The notes: a model not told the origin generated them from the sequence alone. 64,000 bases of DNA from Kalaharituber pfeilii (GCA_015179045.1 WHUZ01000010.1:868001-932000), one strand, 5' to 3'; shown: positions 1 to 12,686, counted from the stretch's first letter. Numbers and translations: made by a program.

Positions 1-993
1 TTCTCAATTTTCCTTTCTGCAATTTTGTAAACTTATATGTTAGCGTTGACCATCGTATTCAAATGCAGCTCTGAGCGAAGCAAACCCGTGTATAACCGCA
101 GATCTGATAGGCGAGGAAGCGTGTTCCTGATAGCAGCTGATCCCATTATGCACAGCGACCAGCGTAATCTTATCCACACATCTCTGCAGTCCAGCGTGAA
201 CGAATGCTAGAGTGCTAAGTGCAAGTACTCGTACAGTATTCAGTTGAAACTATGTTCTACCAACAAGTAAGAAATACTTATCTTTCAGCGCATGCTGCTG
301 CTGCTGTCACACGAGGTCACCAAGCCAGGACCTCTGTACCCTCTTGGCAATTCATAACCTGCACTCAGTATCACCTTTATTCATCTTAAGGGCAACCTAT
401 TAATACGAACAACAAAGAATATTTTACAAATGCGATTCTCATGTGCATGGACTTGGCAATCACTGCCAGTAGTGGCCGAACGGAAAACATGCTCTCGGTT
501 CGATACTGGTACCCTGAGCACCCGATTCACTAGTCTCGTGTCCAGTCAATTTACAGTCTTCGAAAGTGTTTGTTACTTGTAACGTCGCACGAACAAGGAT
601 CCCATCGTGTAAGCCTCTGACTGGAAAATACTTGCTCGGAATGTTCTTATTTCATTACTGGAAATATCCCCAATTTGACCATTACAGTTTCCTGATTTTC
701 CCTATGATCCCACAATCCAATTCCGTTCTGTCACACGTGCTTGCAATTCCAAAGATCCATTAACAAGTAAATCCCGGCCCCACGACAATTTTCCTTCAAG
801 AAGACTAACAATAATAATAAGAAAAATGGGAGGAAAGGCTGAGATAGAAAAACGGATGTCGTTAAGAAAGGATAGAAAAAGGAGTATTAGGTGATATTTG
901 GTAGAAATTGGAAAATAAGTGTCTCAAATGAGTCTGAAGCTGGTCATGATGAGGAAAGATTTGTGTTATAGTCCAGTATAAGATCTTCTCATG
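1..993. other. gene-free stretch at window start
   Basis: No open frame here has recognisable protein character on either strand. The stretch is moderately AT-rich with no repeat structure that I could pick out. It lies downstream of the oxidase gene and probably holds that gene's 3' UTR next to position 994. Confidence 0.5.
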
Positions 994-3637
994 TTACTTG
1001 GACAAATTGACCAACACCCGGAACACCATCAACCTAGGGGAATCATTAGCATTCAAACTCCTCCAACCAGGTACACACTTGGTACTCACCACAACGTAGA
1101 TGACATATGGTCCAGGCGGGCAGATATTTTTGTTCGGAGGTACTTTGGCTCTTACCACCTGTGCGATCTCATTTGGTTTGAAGTCCATCCTTTCAAGAAT
1201 CATCATCCTTTGACCCATATGAACGGAGTGTGTGACATAGCCACCATAATACATTACGATACGGACATCCTTGGCATTTGATGGAGCATTGAACCTGACT
1301 TCAAAGAGCATATTGGGTTGGAGCACTTTGACCGGAAGGACAATATTAGTTGGTCGACGATTGGCATTCGCACCACTGAGATATGGAGGAGTATAACGCT
1401 CAACACGGAACTCTGTGACATACGGAGCATTTGGCCTTGGCTCCAATACAGGCATCTCATTGGGGTTACTTCCCGCTAACATAACTGTACCATCCAGTAG
1501 CAGAAGCGCAACGGAGTGATACAATCGGGGGATAGTCGATGAAGCAAGGCGCGACCATCTCTCACCCAAAGGCCTCGCAGGGTCATAAAGTAATGCTTGC
1601 AACGTCGGGTTCCTTGAGGAGCGTCAGCATACTCACAAACCTTGGAAAACTGCAAAGTAGGAGTTATAAAACAATAGACTTACTCTGCAAGGACAAATCC
1701 CTGCGCGCCGCGATTGGCACCGTTTATCCAAAGAACCTTCCCATCTGGCAACAACACAGCTTCGACCATACAACGTCCTTCATTCATCGAGTCCATCTCC
1801 CATGTTGGGTTCGCTGCTTCCGGGGAAATAACACCACAGCTAGGATCAGTAGGGGATGTAATATCCTGGTATGATCCCCCTCCACAAATCATGACTTTAC
1901 CTTCCCAGTTATTGGTATATGTCAATGGAAGAAGGACACTTCCACCAGTATTGGGATAGGTTCTGTAAAGTCCTGATAAATCTGGAAGGGTTTTAACCAC
2001 AGTATTGGAGCCAATATCAAAGACCACGGACGATTTAGCGGCGAATATAAAGATCTGCCCGTTTCGGAGAAGATGCATAAATGGGTACAAGTAATATGGC
2101 TGATTTTTGACAAGGATATCCAGTGGGATACTCTGTCCATTGCTCATACCAGTCGGGCTCAATATTTCATATGTGGGATTATTGTTCGGAGGGTGTGAAG
2201 GGTCCAGACCATTGAGAGAGCCAGCGGCCACAAAGACTCTCCCATCGGCAAGGATTTGCGCAGATGGATACCATCTGGGTGATGAAAGTTTGTTTCCAGG
2301 TTCCTTCCAGTATTGTCCGTTCAAAGCAGAATTGGTAGAGGATCGAGACAGATATCGAATAGCATCCAAACCATTACCGACAGTAGGGTCAAGCCAGGTG
2401 AGAGGTGAATTGCCACCAAGTGAGATGAAATCTCCATTCGCAAGGAAAGTCCCACCAGAGCAAAATGCGTTTGTCTAAACCGATGTCAGTATTTTGCATG
2501 CAAAAACAAGGAATAAAGGTTGGTGAACTACACTATAGCCCAATGGTACTACTTGGTTCGTTGCTGGATCATATTCGGAGGAATATGCGAATCGGCCATT
2601 TGGAAGCTTGACCTGTGTATAGTTCTCTATTTTATCCAGAAACACGACACGGCCGTTGGGAAGTAGGCCAGAGTGCATAGCAGGGACTCCGGATTGTCCG
2701 ACAATAGCAAAACTTCCTGGATTGGGGTTCATAGGTGCAGGGGCAGGACCTGGCGCTTGAGGTCCTGGTCCTGGCCCTGGCCCTGGATTTCCCCCAGTAC
2801 ATGGACCTGATTGACAACCTTGCCCACAATGAGATGCAGTATTACCACACCAACCGTACAAAGAACAACATTCTCCCCTGCGCAGAAAGAAGAATTAAAT
2901 TAGTAATGCATTTGTCTTCTATATGGAATAGGAAAGATTCAGCATACGTTGACCATCCAACACATGTTTTACCTCCATTGTCTCTCCCACATTTACCGTC
3001 GGTAGTTGCGCCTCCTGTAGTGGGAGGAGGAGGGGTCGTTGTGCATCCCGAGATACAACCAACGCCACAGTGCTACAATTTTTCCCAGTAAGTACAAAGT
3101 TCCACAACGTATACGGGGATAAGTTTGCGCACATCGGCAGTGTTTCCGCACCATCCATTGGCCTTAAATATTAGTTAGTATCAGTCATTTATCTCTGAAA
3201 TTGAATTTGGACTTACGGAGCAGCATCCTCCCTATGATGGTATGTCAGTACTTGAGTCCATTATAAATAAAGGGATTTTATAGATATCTTACAGGATAGT
3301 TGCTTGATTTTGGGTCACAGATTGTATTACTAAAATTCGGTCCACATCTTCCGTCTGTGGAATATAGTTGTTGGCGGCGTACGACGGTTGGGAAATGCTT
3401 TGGGTGCCAGATTGGTTTTTGGCAGCTGTTGAGTAGGAATTTACTGTTAGTGCAAATACAATGACAGAACTAGAGTTGGGTAACTAGAACATACTACTCG
3501 TCGGTGTTCCTGCAGAATTTCCCCTCCGGGCAACCTTCGTAGCATTTAACCTGCGGTTGCGGGATAAGGAGATTGCCGGTCACAGCATAGCTGAAGAAAT
3601 TGAAGCCAACTAAGAACGCTATCTTGAGAGTGGCCAT
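994..3637 (-). CDS. secreted glyoxal-oxidase-like copper-radical oxidase (AA5) with two CBM18 chitin-binding modules
   Basis: Hand-spliced 733-residue protein. Exons in coding order: 3637-3495, 3425-3293, 3231-3217, 3162-3133, 3072-2948, 2877-2532, 2474-1684 and 1612-994. It starts with a hydrophobic signal peptide (MATLKIAFLVGFNFF), then two hevein-like CBM18 modules (DGRCG...GGCCS...GWCGNTADHCG and DGKCG...GECCSLYGWCGNTASHCG) joined by a Thr/Pro linker. A Pro/Gly hinge leads into the oxidase domain and the C-terminal DUF1929 domain. Expected copper-site residues are visible: Cys269 in AFCSGG and Tyr333 in RWYPSAQ (the Cys-Tyr cofactor pair), Tyr559-His560 in RLYHSV, and His656 in THSVHMG. 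By family knowledge it oxidises aldehydes such as glyoxal and produces H2O2 outside the cell; the CBM18 modules suggest anchoring to chitin. The true substrate is inferred only. The 15-nt and 30-nt exons are notable. Confidence 0.93.
3217..3231 (-). other. 15-nt micro-exon of the oxidase gene
   Basis: This exon encodes only GGCCS, the invariant double-cysteine core of the first CBM18 module. It sits between a TAG acceptor and a GTAAGT donor. The next intron carries a TACTAAC branch site, and the next exon (3133-3162) is only 30 nt. Removing the exon would keep frame but delete two module cysteines. Confidence 0.75.
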
Positions 3638-6624
3638 GTTGGCAGAGTGTATTCTATGGTCCTATAGACCACTGCGGTGATTGTTAGCAGAGAGCCTGGG
3701 AGATGGAAAGGTGATCTGTGAGGGCCAGGAGATGAAGTGAGGATCATGCTGGAAGGTATGGTATATTCACCTCTTGAGGAGACTATAATCTATACGCAGA
3801 TGGACGACCAACTTGGAGCGTATACGACGGAACGGTGGCCGAAGGAGTAGAACTTGATGGAGGAGTTAGGGCGAGAGATGGGAGGCTTTCCACCAGTGGG
3901 CAGGATGCTGGGACTATATCTCTGCTCTTGTATATCTTCAGCCTCTACAACTGTATGCGGTCAGTTCCATCCATTTCAGTATCCACCCGCATTTCATTTC
4001 CCGCCCTCTCCCCGTGCCAACGTTAATCAGTGTATTTCCTCCGCCCACTTCGCTCTCTCCATTCTGCCTTCTACAGCTTGACCCTTTTTGTTCGATCAAG
4101 CACTTTTGTACTTGTTCGTACTTCTCGGCGGAGTGGCATTCTGTTCAGGTTTGGCCCGCCTTTCATCCCTCGGGATTGCAGCATGCATTCACAGCCTTTT
4201 GCAACTGCTCCCACACCGATAAAACAGAGAACGGTTGAGCAATAGCACTTACCTATGTGGCTCGCTATAGTGTGCTTGTGTGACAGTGCATTTGACGATG
4301 GTCAAATATGGCCTGAAACGAATGTACCCTTTTTGCAATTGATGGCCTGGGAGGAGCTCAAAACGAACGACACCGCACAGTTGGCGTGGAAAGCGAAAGG
4401 ACTATGGAGAAAGTGGATACCTCTCCAATGTTGATCGGGAAGGAAAGGTTTGGGATCACCTGCTTTATTTACGAGCTGGTGTGCTCCTGGTCTCGTGCCC
4501 TGCCCGGTGTGCTCGCTTCCACTGAAGCAATTCTCACCATGCATGCCTTAATGCCTTGCCTTGCAGGGCACAGCAGTGATGGAGTCTCAACCCTCATCGG
4601 CATGTCCCAATTCTGTTACCACCCCCACCCCTCGTGGGACCCACCCTGACCGTCGCACATGAATACCGAGTGTGGTTCCAGGTCATCTTCCGTTTACCCG
4701 TAGGTGCATCTAAGAAGGCGGGAAAGAAAAAAAAGGAAAAAAAAAAAAAGAAAGAAAGAAAGAAAGAAAACGGTGGCTACACCATTTTTCATAGGCCGCC
4801 AGCTTAGGATGCCATGTTAGGAGGGCGAGGCTCCTCCTGGGGTCGTAGATCGTTGGGTGCCATTAATTTTAGCGTTTGTTACATGCAGCCCCAGGTACCG
4901 GATTGTCTAAGCCGTTGCACCACCTTAGAACGCCACCTCCAGCTGAGGATCGTTCCTGTGGTCAGAAATAAAATCTCCCCTGTCAAGATGCCACTAGAAG
5001 GATTGTGACTGCTTCACGTGTACTGTCATGATCGAAGAAAGGATCATATGAAGCAGACTAGGATCATACAGTATCAACCTGATGATAATTTTGGCCGTGT
5101 TTCGGGAGCCGGAGTTACAGGTGGTTAAGGATGGCGACTTTGCTCCTTCGCCCTCTCCTCCGGCTATGGCATGGCAGTGAGCTAACCCCTCTACTAGAAG
5201 CAAGGATTGCTAGAGAAGTACCTATGCATAGCTATAGAGATGTCATCAGTCAATGTTCAGACTCAATTGCCAGCGGACCTACCTAGGTATATCTTGTTGG
5301 TTGGAACCTTATGTCCTGCACATCATCTTGATCGGGAGCTGACGGAACAGGCAGTGTCAAACGAATAATTCTGTACCTAGTACTAAGTGAGTTGGCAGCT
5401 TGAGAATGTAAATGATGCGATTCGGAGGCGGAGTCCCAGTGACCGCAGCCTCTATGAGAACTGAAATGTTCACTTCCATTACTCATAGATACTATATTAG
5501 CCAGCCAACGATGTGCGCCCCTTGTCAGTAGTGCATTGCAATTTGCTAATGCAACACCCCTTGCAAAACCCCTGGAGTAATCATAATTCCCCAAGAAAAC
5601 GGAGTGAGAGCAGAAACGTCAAATTCGTTCGATTGCTTGCCTACGAGCTCATTGAAGCTTTCTCATTATTTCCAAACACATTTATTGATTAAAGGATAAC
5701 AATCTCGCAGATTATGTAAGCTCGCCATACTTAACCGCGAATGTATCATCGAGATGAAGCTTAGGGGTCCGCTTCGGGAGGAAGTACCGTCAACCAGTGC
5801 GAGTTCCACTCCGAGTGGCATCGTGTCGGATACATTGCCTTTTCGCAATCCACCTTACCCTTGTATGGACATTTCATCGTACTGACTGTGTCCTCTTCGG
5901 TACTACCAATCAAGCCAAGGTAGGAATGCTACCAAGGGGGAAATGACTGCCAGGTTAGGATGAGCTCTCAATATCTCGACAGGGGTTGCTGAGATTACTA
6001 GTACTTGTGGGGTCAAGAGGTTGGTGCAACGTATGCAGGCGATTGTCGTTCATTTCAATAATTGGGTCAACTAAAATTCATACAGGTACCCCCTTCTCCG
6101 ATCCATGCTTGACATCGGGCGCCCTTGTGCAACAGTTCTACTGGAATACACCTTATTGTACTAAGCAGTTGATTCGAAAACTACAGGCTGCTATATTTAC
6201 ACTGCACTTAATCCCCACATTTCTCGTGCAGGTGTACGTCGATCTTGCCCAATCACGGCTGTGTCAGAGAACTTCAAGCAGCAACCAGCCTATTCAAGCA
6301 GTGCCAGCCAGGCTACTCAAGCAGTGGTACTGTACTGTGATCCTTCACTCACGACAAGATCACGTCCTGTTTGTGTGCTACAAATGATGCCATGCCACCT
6401 GAACCTCTACTTCAGGATCGAAGGATCGACCTTTGCAGCGCCCAGTGGAGTACCATGTCCGCACTCATGGCAAACTGCATGATGGACTTACTCTACATTA
6501 CCGGATTTGACTGCCTGATGGAGAGATTATATACAGCTTGGAGTACGAACCAGGCCATTGGAATGCCAGCTACTGACTCTATTGATGCTGAATCACAAGC
6601 ATACACTTAGCTTAGGTAGGGCGT
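3638..6624. other. gene-free intergenic and decayed sequence
   Basis: No convincing gene. The first few hundred bases are the presumed promoter side of the oxidase. A purine tract of GAAA repeats lies at about 4725-4770. Open frames here lack domain character and overlap one another on both strands. Confidence 0.5.
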
Positions 6625-6794
6625 CTGGAAACATCTAGTCATTTAAAGTTCCGAGGGAGGTCCATAGGGTCAGGCGGTGGTGTAGGATACCAATCGATAT
6701 GCCTGGGTGCTGGAAACATCTAGTCATTTAAAGTTCTGAGGGAGGTCCATAGGGTCAGGTGGTGGTGTAGGATACCAATCGATATGCCTGGGCG
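6625..6794. repeat. 85-bp tandem duplication, two copies
   Basis: Two head-to-tail 85-bp units, 6625-6709 and 6710-6794, are nearly identical. The visible differences are C/T transitions (ccgag/ctgag, ggcgg/ggtgg, gggtg/gggcg). This pattern fits CpG-type or RIP-like decay, but three sites prove nothing. Confidence 0.85.
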
Positions 6795-9430
6795 CCAACC
6801 AGACGAAAGCGTTTTTTCGCGTTGAAATCTTTTACAATTGTTCTCATAATCCGTTGCAATCCAAATCATTCTGCAAGCAAAGTTACTGACTGCGAGCTGG
6901 ATATACAGCAGGGTGATATGGTCTTCAAGATAAATTTACTACTCATAACTGAAGCGTTAAGTGGCATCTGGTGGTCATCTGAGCTCCCTCCGAGCAGCAG
7001 AGCTTTGTCAAAAATTGTGCGGTTTATATTTACTCCTCACTTCAATGCCAATTGTATGGTGCCAGCAAGTTACAGTTCTACGATACTCACTCGTAAATCG
7101 AGGGGGCATAGCTGATCCCACTCTCGATTTAAGCTAACTCCGTGCTCGCGAGAAGCTTCTGTCCACGAAACTATCTTTAGCTGGATGGGTTCACAGGCTG
7201 ATGGAACTACCCGAGACAGCTGGTATTTGTACACTCTGTTGGCCTATGACTACAATTCATTTGAACTTACCCACTTATGCAGTTACCATCATTCGAAGCT
7301 TAAAGACCGCGATCGGAATGGTCTCGAGTAATTTATGCATGCGCAAACAACATGTGGATGTTCTTGGTTAACAATTCTCTCTCTTAAGCCTTTGTATCCC
7401 TTGGAAGACGGGACGACTCCCCGGTTCGAGGCTGATGACTCCCCATCACAGACGGTGTCTTTATTTTTTCTTGGAAGCGCATACCGTCTCCATTCGACAG
7501 CAAGCACCAAGCGAGTTGCGAGCGGCATGGTGCTTGGTGACGGCACCAGCATGATGCTCTTCGCATACATTGTGAATTTTTATCTATTGGTATTCATTGA
7601 CTAGTATCGAGACACGCATGTGCACATCGATGCCGACTTGGCTGGCACGGGATTGTATTAGGCCAACCAATCACCGACCGTGGTAACACGGCAAATTTTC
7701 GAGCAACTGTCATACTGGGCACTAGAAAAGTGCAACTAGACTCAAGATCAACCTGACATGACTTTGATACGAGCAGCCCATCGTTTACTCCAGCTGAAAA
7801 GCCATGGTAAGACTATAATTAGGTATATATCATTGATATCACCGCGAATCTAGTTGTTTATTACTACATAAGTTAGCACTGGGGCTAATCTGAACGTTTA
7901 TTCATGATATGTCACTAGCAGATGAACAAATTGAAAAAGAGAAGAACGTTTTCGTGCATTGGTCAACTTCCTCAGCTGATCTTGTCTCATGCCTACGTTA
8001 CTTGTAAGAAGAAATTTGACCAGTTCGAAGAATTAATGCCAGTATAAATCGAGATGGAAATTTGGTAACACAACAACCGCCGCACTTTAGAGGGAGATAT
8101 CCCCTTGTATGCTACTGCAAGATGACGATGGGGCGAAGGCAGAGAGCTGTGGTCAGTTGATTCGGTTTCAATTTCGATTGCTTGCTCCAGCACTGCTGTC
8201 AACATCTTTTGTATGGAGTATGATAACAGGCACTTCCTGATCTCGTATGCATGATAGGTCTAGTGTTCCCATCGAGGTACGAGTATTTTACTTTAGCGCC
8301 GTGGTGCACGTGGGCACGTATTCTCTTGTGAAAGTTCTATTTACTAACGTACTAGGAGAAGTAGACAGTTATTATTTATCAACCGACTAATTGTCTATGA
8401 TTTGGGACGCTGATGTTTTTCTATCCAATACGTATCCAGCAGCCTTTTTCGCCCATGTCTTCAGATCAAATACTCGTTGCGAAGGACGTACATGGTTCAT
8501 GATTCGACATCCTTGTCGAACATTGGCCTGGTTGGTGGAACCTGATACGTCACTAAATGTTGCATGTTCGCAGCAAAGCACTTGGAGATTGGGCGGTTGA
8601 TGTTACGTTGGCCCACGGCACAGGTTACCGAGAAATAGTCTGGTTGCACTACCCCTCGTATGATAGACCGAGAAATGGTTTACGAGATCGCCGAAAATAG
8701 TATAGCTCTGTGTTGGAGCAAATGTGCCAGCGATAATGACAATTCGCAAGAAGCGCAGTCTCGAGACAGTCTCGAACCAGACAACCGCTTAGTGGCTGAC
8801 TAATCTGTCTCAAGACTGACGAGTAGCCTGGCTTGGCACAGGCATCTCATTAGAGGCTCGAGAGCTTATGATATGATAGGTAGAGTACGGCGCTGACTAA
8901 GTCTGGTTACGAGACTAGGTATCATAGAGTACAAGTTTAAGTACGGTTGGAGGGTTGGTGCAACCAGGCTAATTGTACATGTACATTTGGGTCGTCCTCA
9001 GTTATTGCAGGGAACTAGAGCACTATAACAAGGTAGCATTGAGTTTGAAGTTTTCGAATAACCGGGTAAATTTTCGAAGGGGATAGGATTACCGATAAAG
9101 GCAGCTCAATGCAAAACTCCCCGGACACCCGGTTGAACTAGACTAGGTTGAACTGGACCGGACAACAAAACTATAGACTTTTATATTCAAATTACATATA
9201 AACTAGTTAGCTGAACCAGATGAAGGCCAGAATCATAAGACTGCTTGTTGTACCCTCTGTGCGTTATAGTGGTATTTTTGAAGCGTTCTCTATATCTTGA
9301 ATTCATTGTTTGAAGTCCTGTAATATCTGAGGAGATTAAGAAGAGGATAGTCCTGGAACAATAGTCTCCGGGCATATCGTACCTTTCAATCAGCTTACTA
9401 AGTTCTGTACCCCCTGGCGGGCACCCCTGC
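6795..9430. other. gene-free stretch
   Basis: No gene recognised. Near 8760-8960 several short motifs of the type TCTGGTTACGAGA and GGTTGGTGCAACC recur elsewhere in the window and suggest dispersed repeat debris. Confidence 0.45.
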
Positions 9431-9511
9431 AAAATTTGTTATACCGGATGATAGATTAAACCGGACGCAAAGTGCAGGATTTTGGTCGTCCGGTATAGCA
9501 AGGTGTAACTG
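9431..9511 (-). mobile_element. pogo-like terminal inverted repeat relic
   Basis: Read on the minus strand this begins TACAGTTACACCTTGCTATA and continues with a CCGGAC...CGTCCGGT subterminal repeat. The same end sequence occurs at 34397-34475 and in part at 35070-35135. The form resembles Tigger/pogo ends (cagt..accttgctataacgg). No second end and no transposase are visible nearby, so this is a solo end or fragment. Confidence 0.5.
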
Positions 9512-11342
9512 TACTCGAATATAGATACTTCTCTGTACAACAGCAGTTTCGAACTTCGAGGGCACGTGCCATTTAATATATGATGCATTGTAACATGAGA
9601 CGCACGGCTTATTACAGGACTTGGCAGATACAAGGTCAGAAGACTCATTTGCAAATATTTGAAAGGCCGGATCCGGAATGAAAACTTCAAAAATGACGCA
9701 GAGAGGGAGGAAGAAGGCGATACGGTATTGCGATCCTCATTACCTACAGCTATAGTATCCTCAGGAAGAACATGGAACTGAACAGTTACTAATTGAGCCT
9801 CATGCATATGGAATTTAGGATCATTGACGCCGACACGGGCGAGACTCCCTCCCGCAGCGCTACGAGTATACGTAGTATGTCACAATTCCGGCGGACCAGA
9901 GAGTTCGATCGCGAGTTTGTTGAACTCTGCGGCATATTAAAGTATTTTTACGAACAAGGCGTCATTTACGAAGAGCCCGGGGCGAAAAGAACATGGTTCC
10001 AAATAAATTTGTTGAGAACAAAAGTTGCGGAGAACCTGGGTCACTGCTAAAAGGGATAACTATTTGTGTCTTTTACATGAGGTCAGTTTTCTACATAGCA
10101 TTGAAATTTCCCCATTATTCACTTCCATTCATACCCAGGAACGAGGCTACAACTGCATGAACAAGCAGTATGCAAGCAGGACATACGAATCATTCTTTCC
10201 GCCAACAAGGTACATGCGTCACAATTCAATTAAATGAGCGAACATGCCGCCCAGCTTGATTCTACTTTGTTCCTCTTTTTGGGCGTTTACAAAGGCTTTT
10301 AGATACGTTACAAGAATCCTGACGTCAATCCAATGCAGAACTGTTGATCAGTTAATACGACAATGCCCGTTCAATGATTGAACCGCGTTCGAAAGTCATC
10401 TACTTGGCATAAAAACCCCGAAAATAGACCTCCATGCTTAATCTAACGTCGACCGACACATTCAACTGCTTGCGTGGGGAACACTGGCCATGGATTCTGC
10501 CTTCCTGCAATTCTCGTGCTATTGATGACGACTACTCGGTGACAATTACTATGGAAAATTTTGATCATGCACTTGCGCACTGCATGCACATGAAGTATTT
10601 AGTCCGGACAACTCTGCGCAAATGGTAAGGATCTAGTATTAGGAACGGAATCTCGTATTTGAGTTCAGGAACGAAACACAGAAACAAGCATCTAAACGAT
10701 GGATATTCCGCAGTTTCTCTTTGGCCCATTGGGAATTGAGTTGCATCAAGGTTGATAGCTCCTCCATGTGATATGCAATTAAACATATCGGCATAATGTA
10801 TCTTTTACTTGCGTAGAGTAAATTTCATTAATCTACGTCATCACTATGCTGGGAAGCTATGCAGATTCAGAGGTACTATCAATGAAGACACTAGTCTAAC
10901 TCAGGGGTTGATAAATAGAATAACATGTTTGGTTTAACCACATTGCATGCTTTTTGGTCTCGTTTCTAGCAACTTCTATGGATCTGCGGGCATGAGATGC
11001 GATGAGCTCTAAGATCCTAATGGCTCCATGTATCGAATCTCAGTCTGAAAAGGTGTGCAATCGAAATCTGCTTTCTAAAATTGAGAACACCAATCGAAAG
11101 TAAAAAGTTGCTGAACTAAACAAAATCTACTTCGTGTATACCCTAGACCCATGTGCAACGAAGGTTATTTTACGTGGGGTTCATGGACGAAGTTGGAGTT
11201 TTCCATCTCTTATCCTGACCTATTCTTGTATCCCTGTCGTGATGCCGTTATTTGTAGGCTACATAAATTTAAGGCCTGAATCACAAGACTACCCCGAGTC
11301 TATGCTTCATGCAAGGCAAAGACTTGTTTGTATGACCTTCCG
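9512..11342. other. gene-free stretch
   Basis: Several open frames of 60-120 codons exist, but none has conserved motifs or a plausible spliced extension. No other structure seen. Confidence 0.4.
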
Positions 11343-11354
11343 AAGGGCAAGATG

Positions 11355-11417
11355 GTGCCCTGCCATAGCGAGTATCGATAAGCGGGGTTATGTGTTCTTT
11401 TTTTTTAACAAAAAAAG
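11355..11417 (+). mobile_element. 63-bp LINE-tail micro-insertion (type A)
   Basis: A short insertion beginning GTGCCCTGCCATAGCG, then AAGCGGGGTTATGTG, then a T/A-rich tail. It is flanked by a perfect 12-bp target-site duplication AAGGGCAAGATG at 11343-11354 and 11418-11429. The tail has the plus-strand orientation. Confidence 0.85.
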
Positions 11418-11608
11418 AAGGGCAAGATGAAGTGGGAAGTTTCCGTTGGAAGCCATTGCCAGAGCTCTAGGTTATCTTCAATCTGGGCCTTTGGAAAAGG
11501 AATCATTTGCATTGTTTATTACTATCCGGCAGTGACTGCGGTAGACTTATTAGTTTGCAGTTTTGACAGTGAATCATAGCCACCGAACCTCAATTAACCT
11601 CCTTTACC

Positions 11609-12254
11609 CCCGGAGAAACCACCAAAGCTGTCATATGCAGCAGTTGTCTCCCAGAACATCCCGCCAAGCACACCCCCGGAAGGGGACAATTCTGACCGAC
11701 CTCCGGTGGCACCACCCAAAAGCCGAACAAAGTCCACTGCTTTCCAGTCCAAAAAAGTGAAAGGGGGACAGAGTACCAGTCCCCCCAAGCAGAAAATGTC
11801 CAAGAAACCATCTCCAGCACCATCTCCGAAGCCAATCCCAAAGGAAAGGACACTCCCGCAATCCGGTCGTGCGATCGTAGTACATGGAATTGCGGTGACA
11901 AAGAAACTCGGGAAAGTAAGAGATTGGATGGAGAATGCGAACCCATGGATGGGAAAGATTGTTGCGGCAAGATGGTTGGTGAAGAAAGAGAGGAGGGAGG
12001 GAAAGAAGGCTAGCTCGGTTGTCATCTACCTGGAGGGGGAGGTGGAATCGGATAGGTAGCCAAACACCAGCGAAGGTAAGGTTGTCAGTCAAGTGGTACG
12101 ATTCGTGCCTGTATGACTGGGACAGAAATTATAGTGAGTTGTTTGTTTTTAGGTGCCTGTCTCCGGGCCATAATTCGGTCCAGGGACCCTGCCATGGCGG
12201 ACAGCTGCAAGCGGGGTTACGTGAAATAAAAAAAAAAAAAAAAAAAAAAAAAAA
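11609..12254 (+). mobile_element. LINE-derived non-autonomous element: ORF1 fragment plus type-A 3' tail
   Basis: A 646-bp insertion flanked by an 11-bp duplication CCTCCTTTACC (11598-11608 and 12255-12265). It holds an ORF1 fragment, then the conserved 3' end CCCTGCCATGGCGGACAGCT...GGGGTTACGTGAAATA and a run of about 27 A. No reverse transcriptase lies between ORF1 and the tail. The relative at 43.3-44.1 kb has the same architecture, so this is a recurrent deletion derivative rather than a single event. Confidence 0.85.
11706..12059 (+). CDS. LINE ORF1 N-terminal fragment
   Basis: A 117-residue open frame, Lys/Pro/Ser-rich at first, then AIVVHGIAVTKKLGKVRDWM and WLVKKERREGKKASSVVIYL. The VVHG and ASSVVIYL blocks match what I know of the gag-like ORF1 of fungal Tad-type LINEs and align with the frame at 43286-43936 (AIVVHGIPGIAVTKRLG...SSVVVYLEG). 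It lacks the usual zinc knuckles. Probably an RNA-binding fragment, or simply carried along as element body. Confidence 0.6.
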   Translation: MAPPKSRTKSTAFQSKKVKGGQSTSPPKQKMSKKPSPAPSPKPIPKERTLPQSGRAIVVHGIAVTKKLGKVRDWMENANPWMGKIVAARWLVKKERREGKKASSVVIYLEGEVESDR

Positions 12255-12686
12255 CCTCCTTTACCAGTGCAGATTGCAAGCAGGCCGGAAGTAGAGTTGC
12301 AGGTTGTTTGCATTCAGGTTGAGTTCGTCTCATGAGCAATATCACGATGTTCTCTTGTGTCAAGATGGCCTAGGCATGAGAGCATCTCACGAGGTCGAAT
12401 CTGGGCCACTCGGCCGTGGCCTGTTACAACGGGACTAGGCTTCAATTATATTGCTCAATTTTCTTTTGTTCTTTCCATTCGTTACTCGCACGCTGCTCTG
12501 CTAATTTATGGCGGGGATTCAGAACTTAGTATGATTTGCAAAGGAACATTGTAAGGCTGGGCCAAAAGCTTAAGCGTACCAATATGTCTATCAGTCGATT
12601 CTTGGTTTAATAGGCCTTGTCATCTTGTGATCCTGGATCTTCTTAACTGAGTACCAAGACAATATAATCAGGCTAATCCCGGAACG

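Noticed and set aside
5986..6387. 133-codon plus-strand frame
   Set aside because: Composition and overlap with frames in other phases suggest chance openness; no domain or intron structure.
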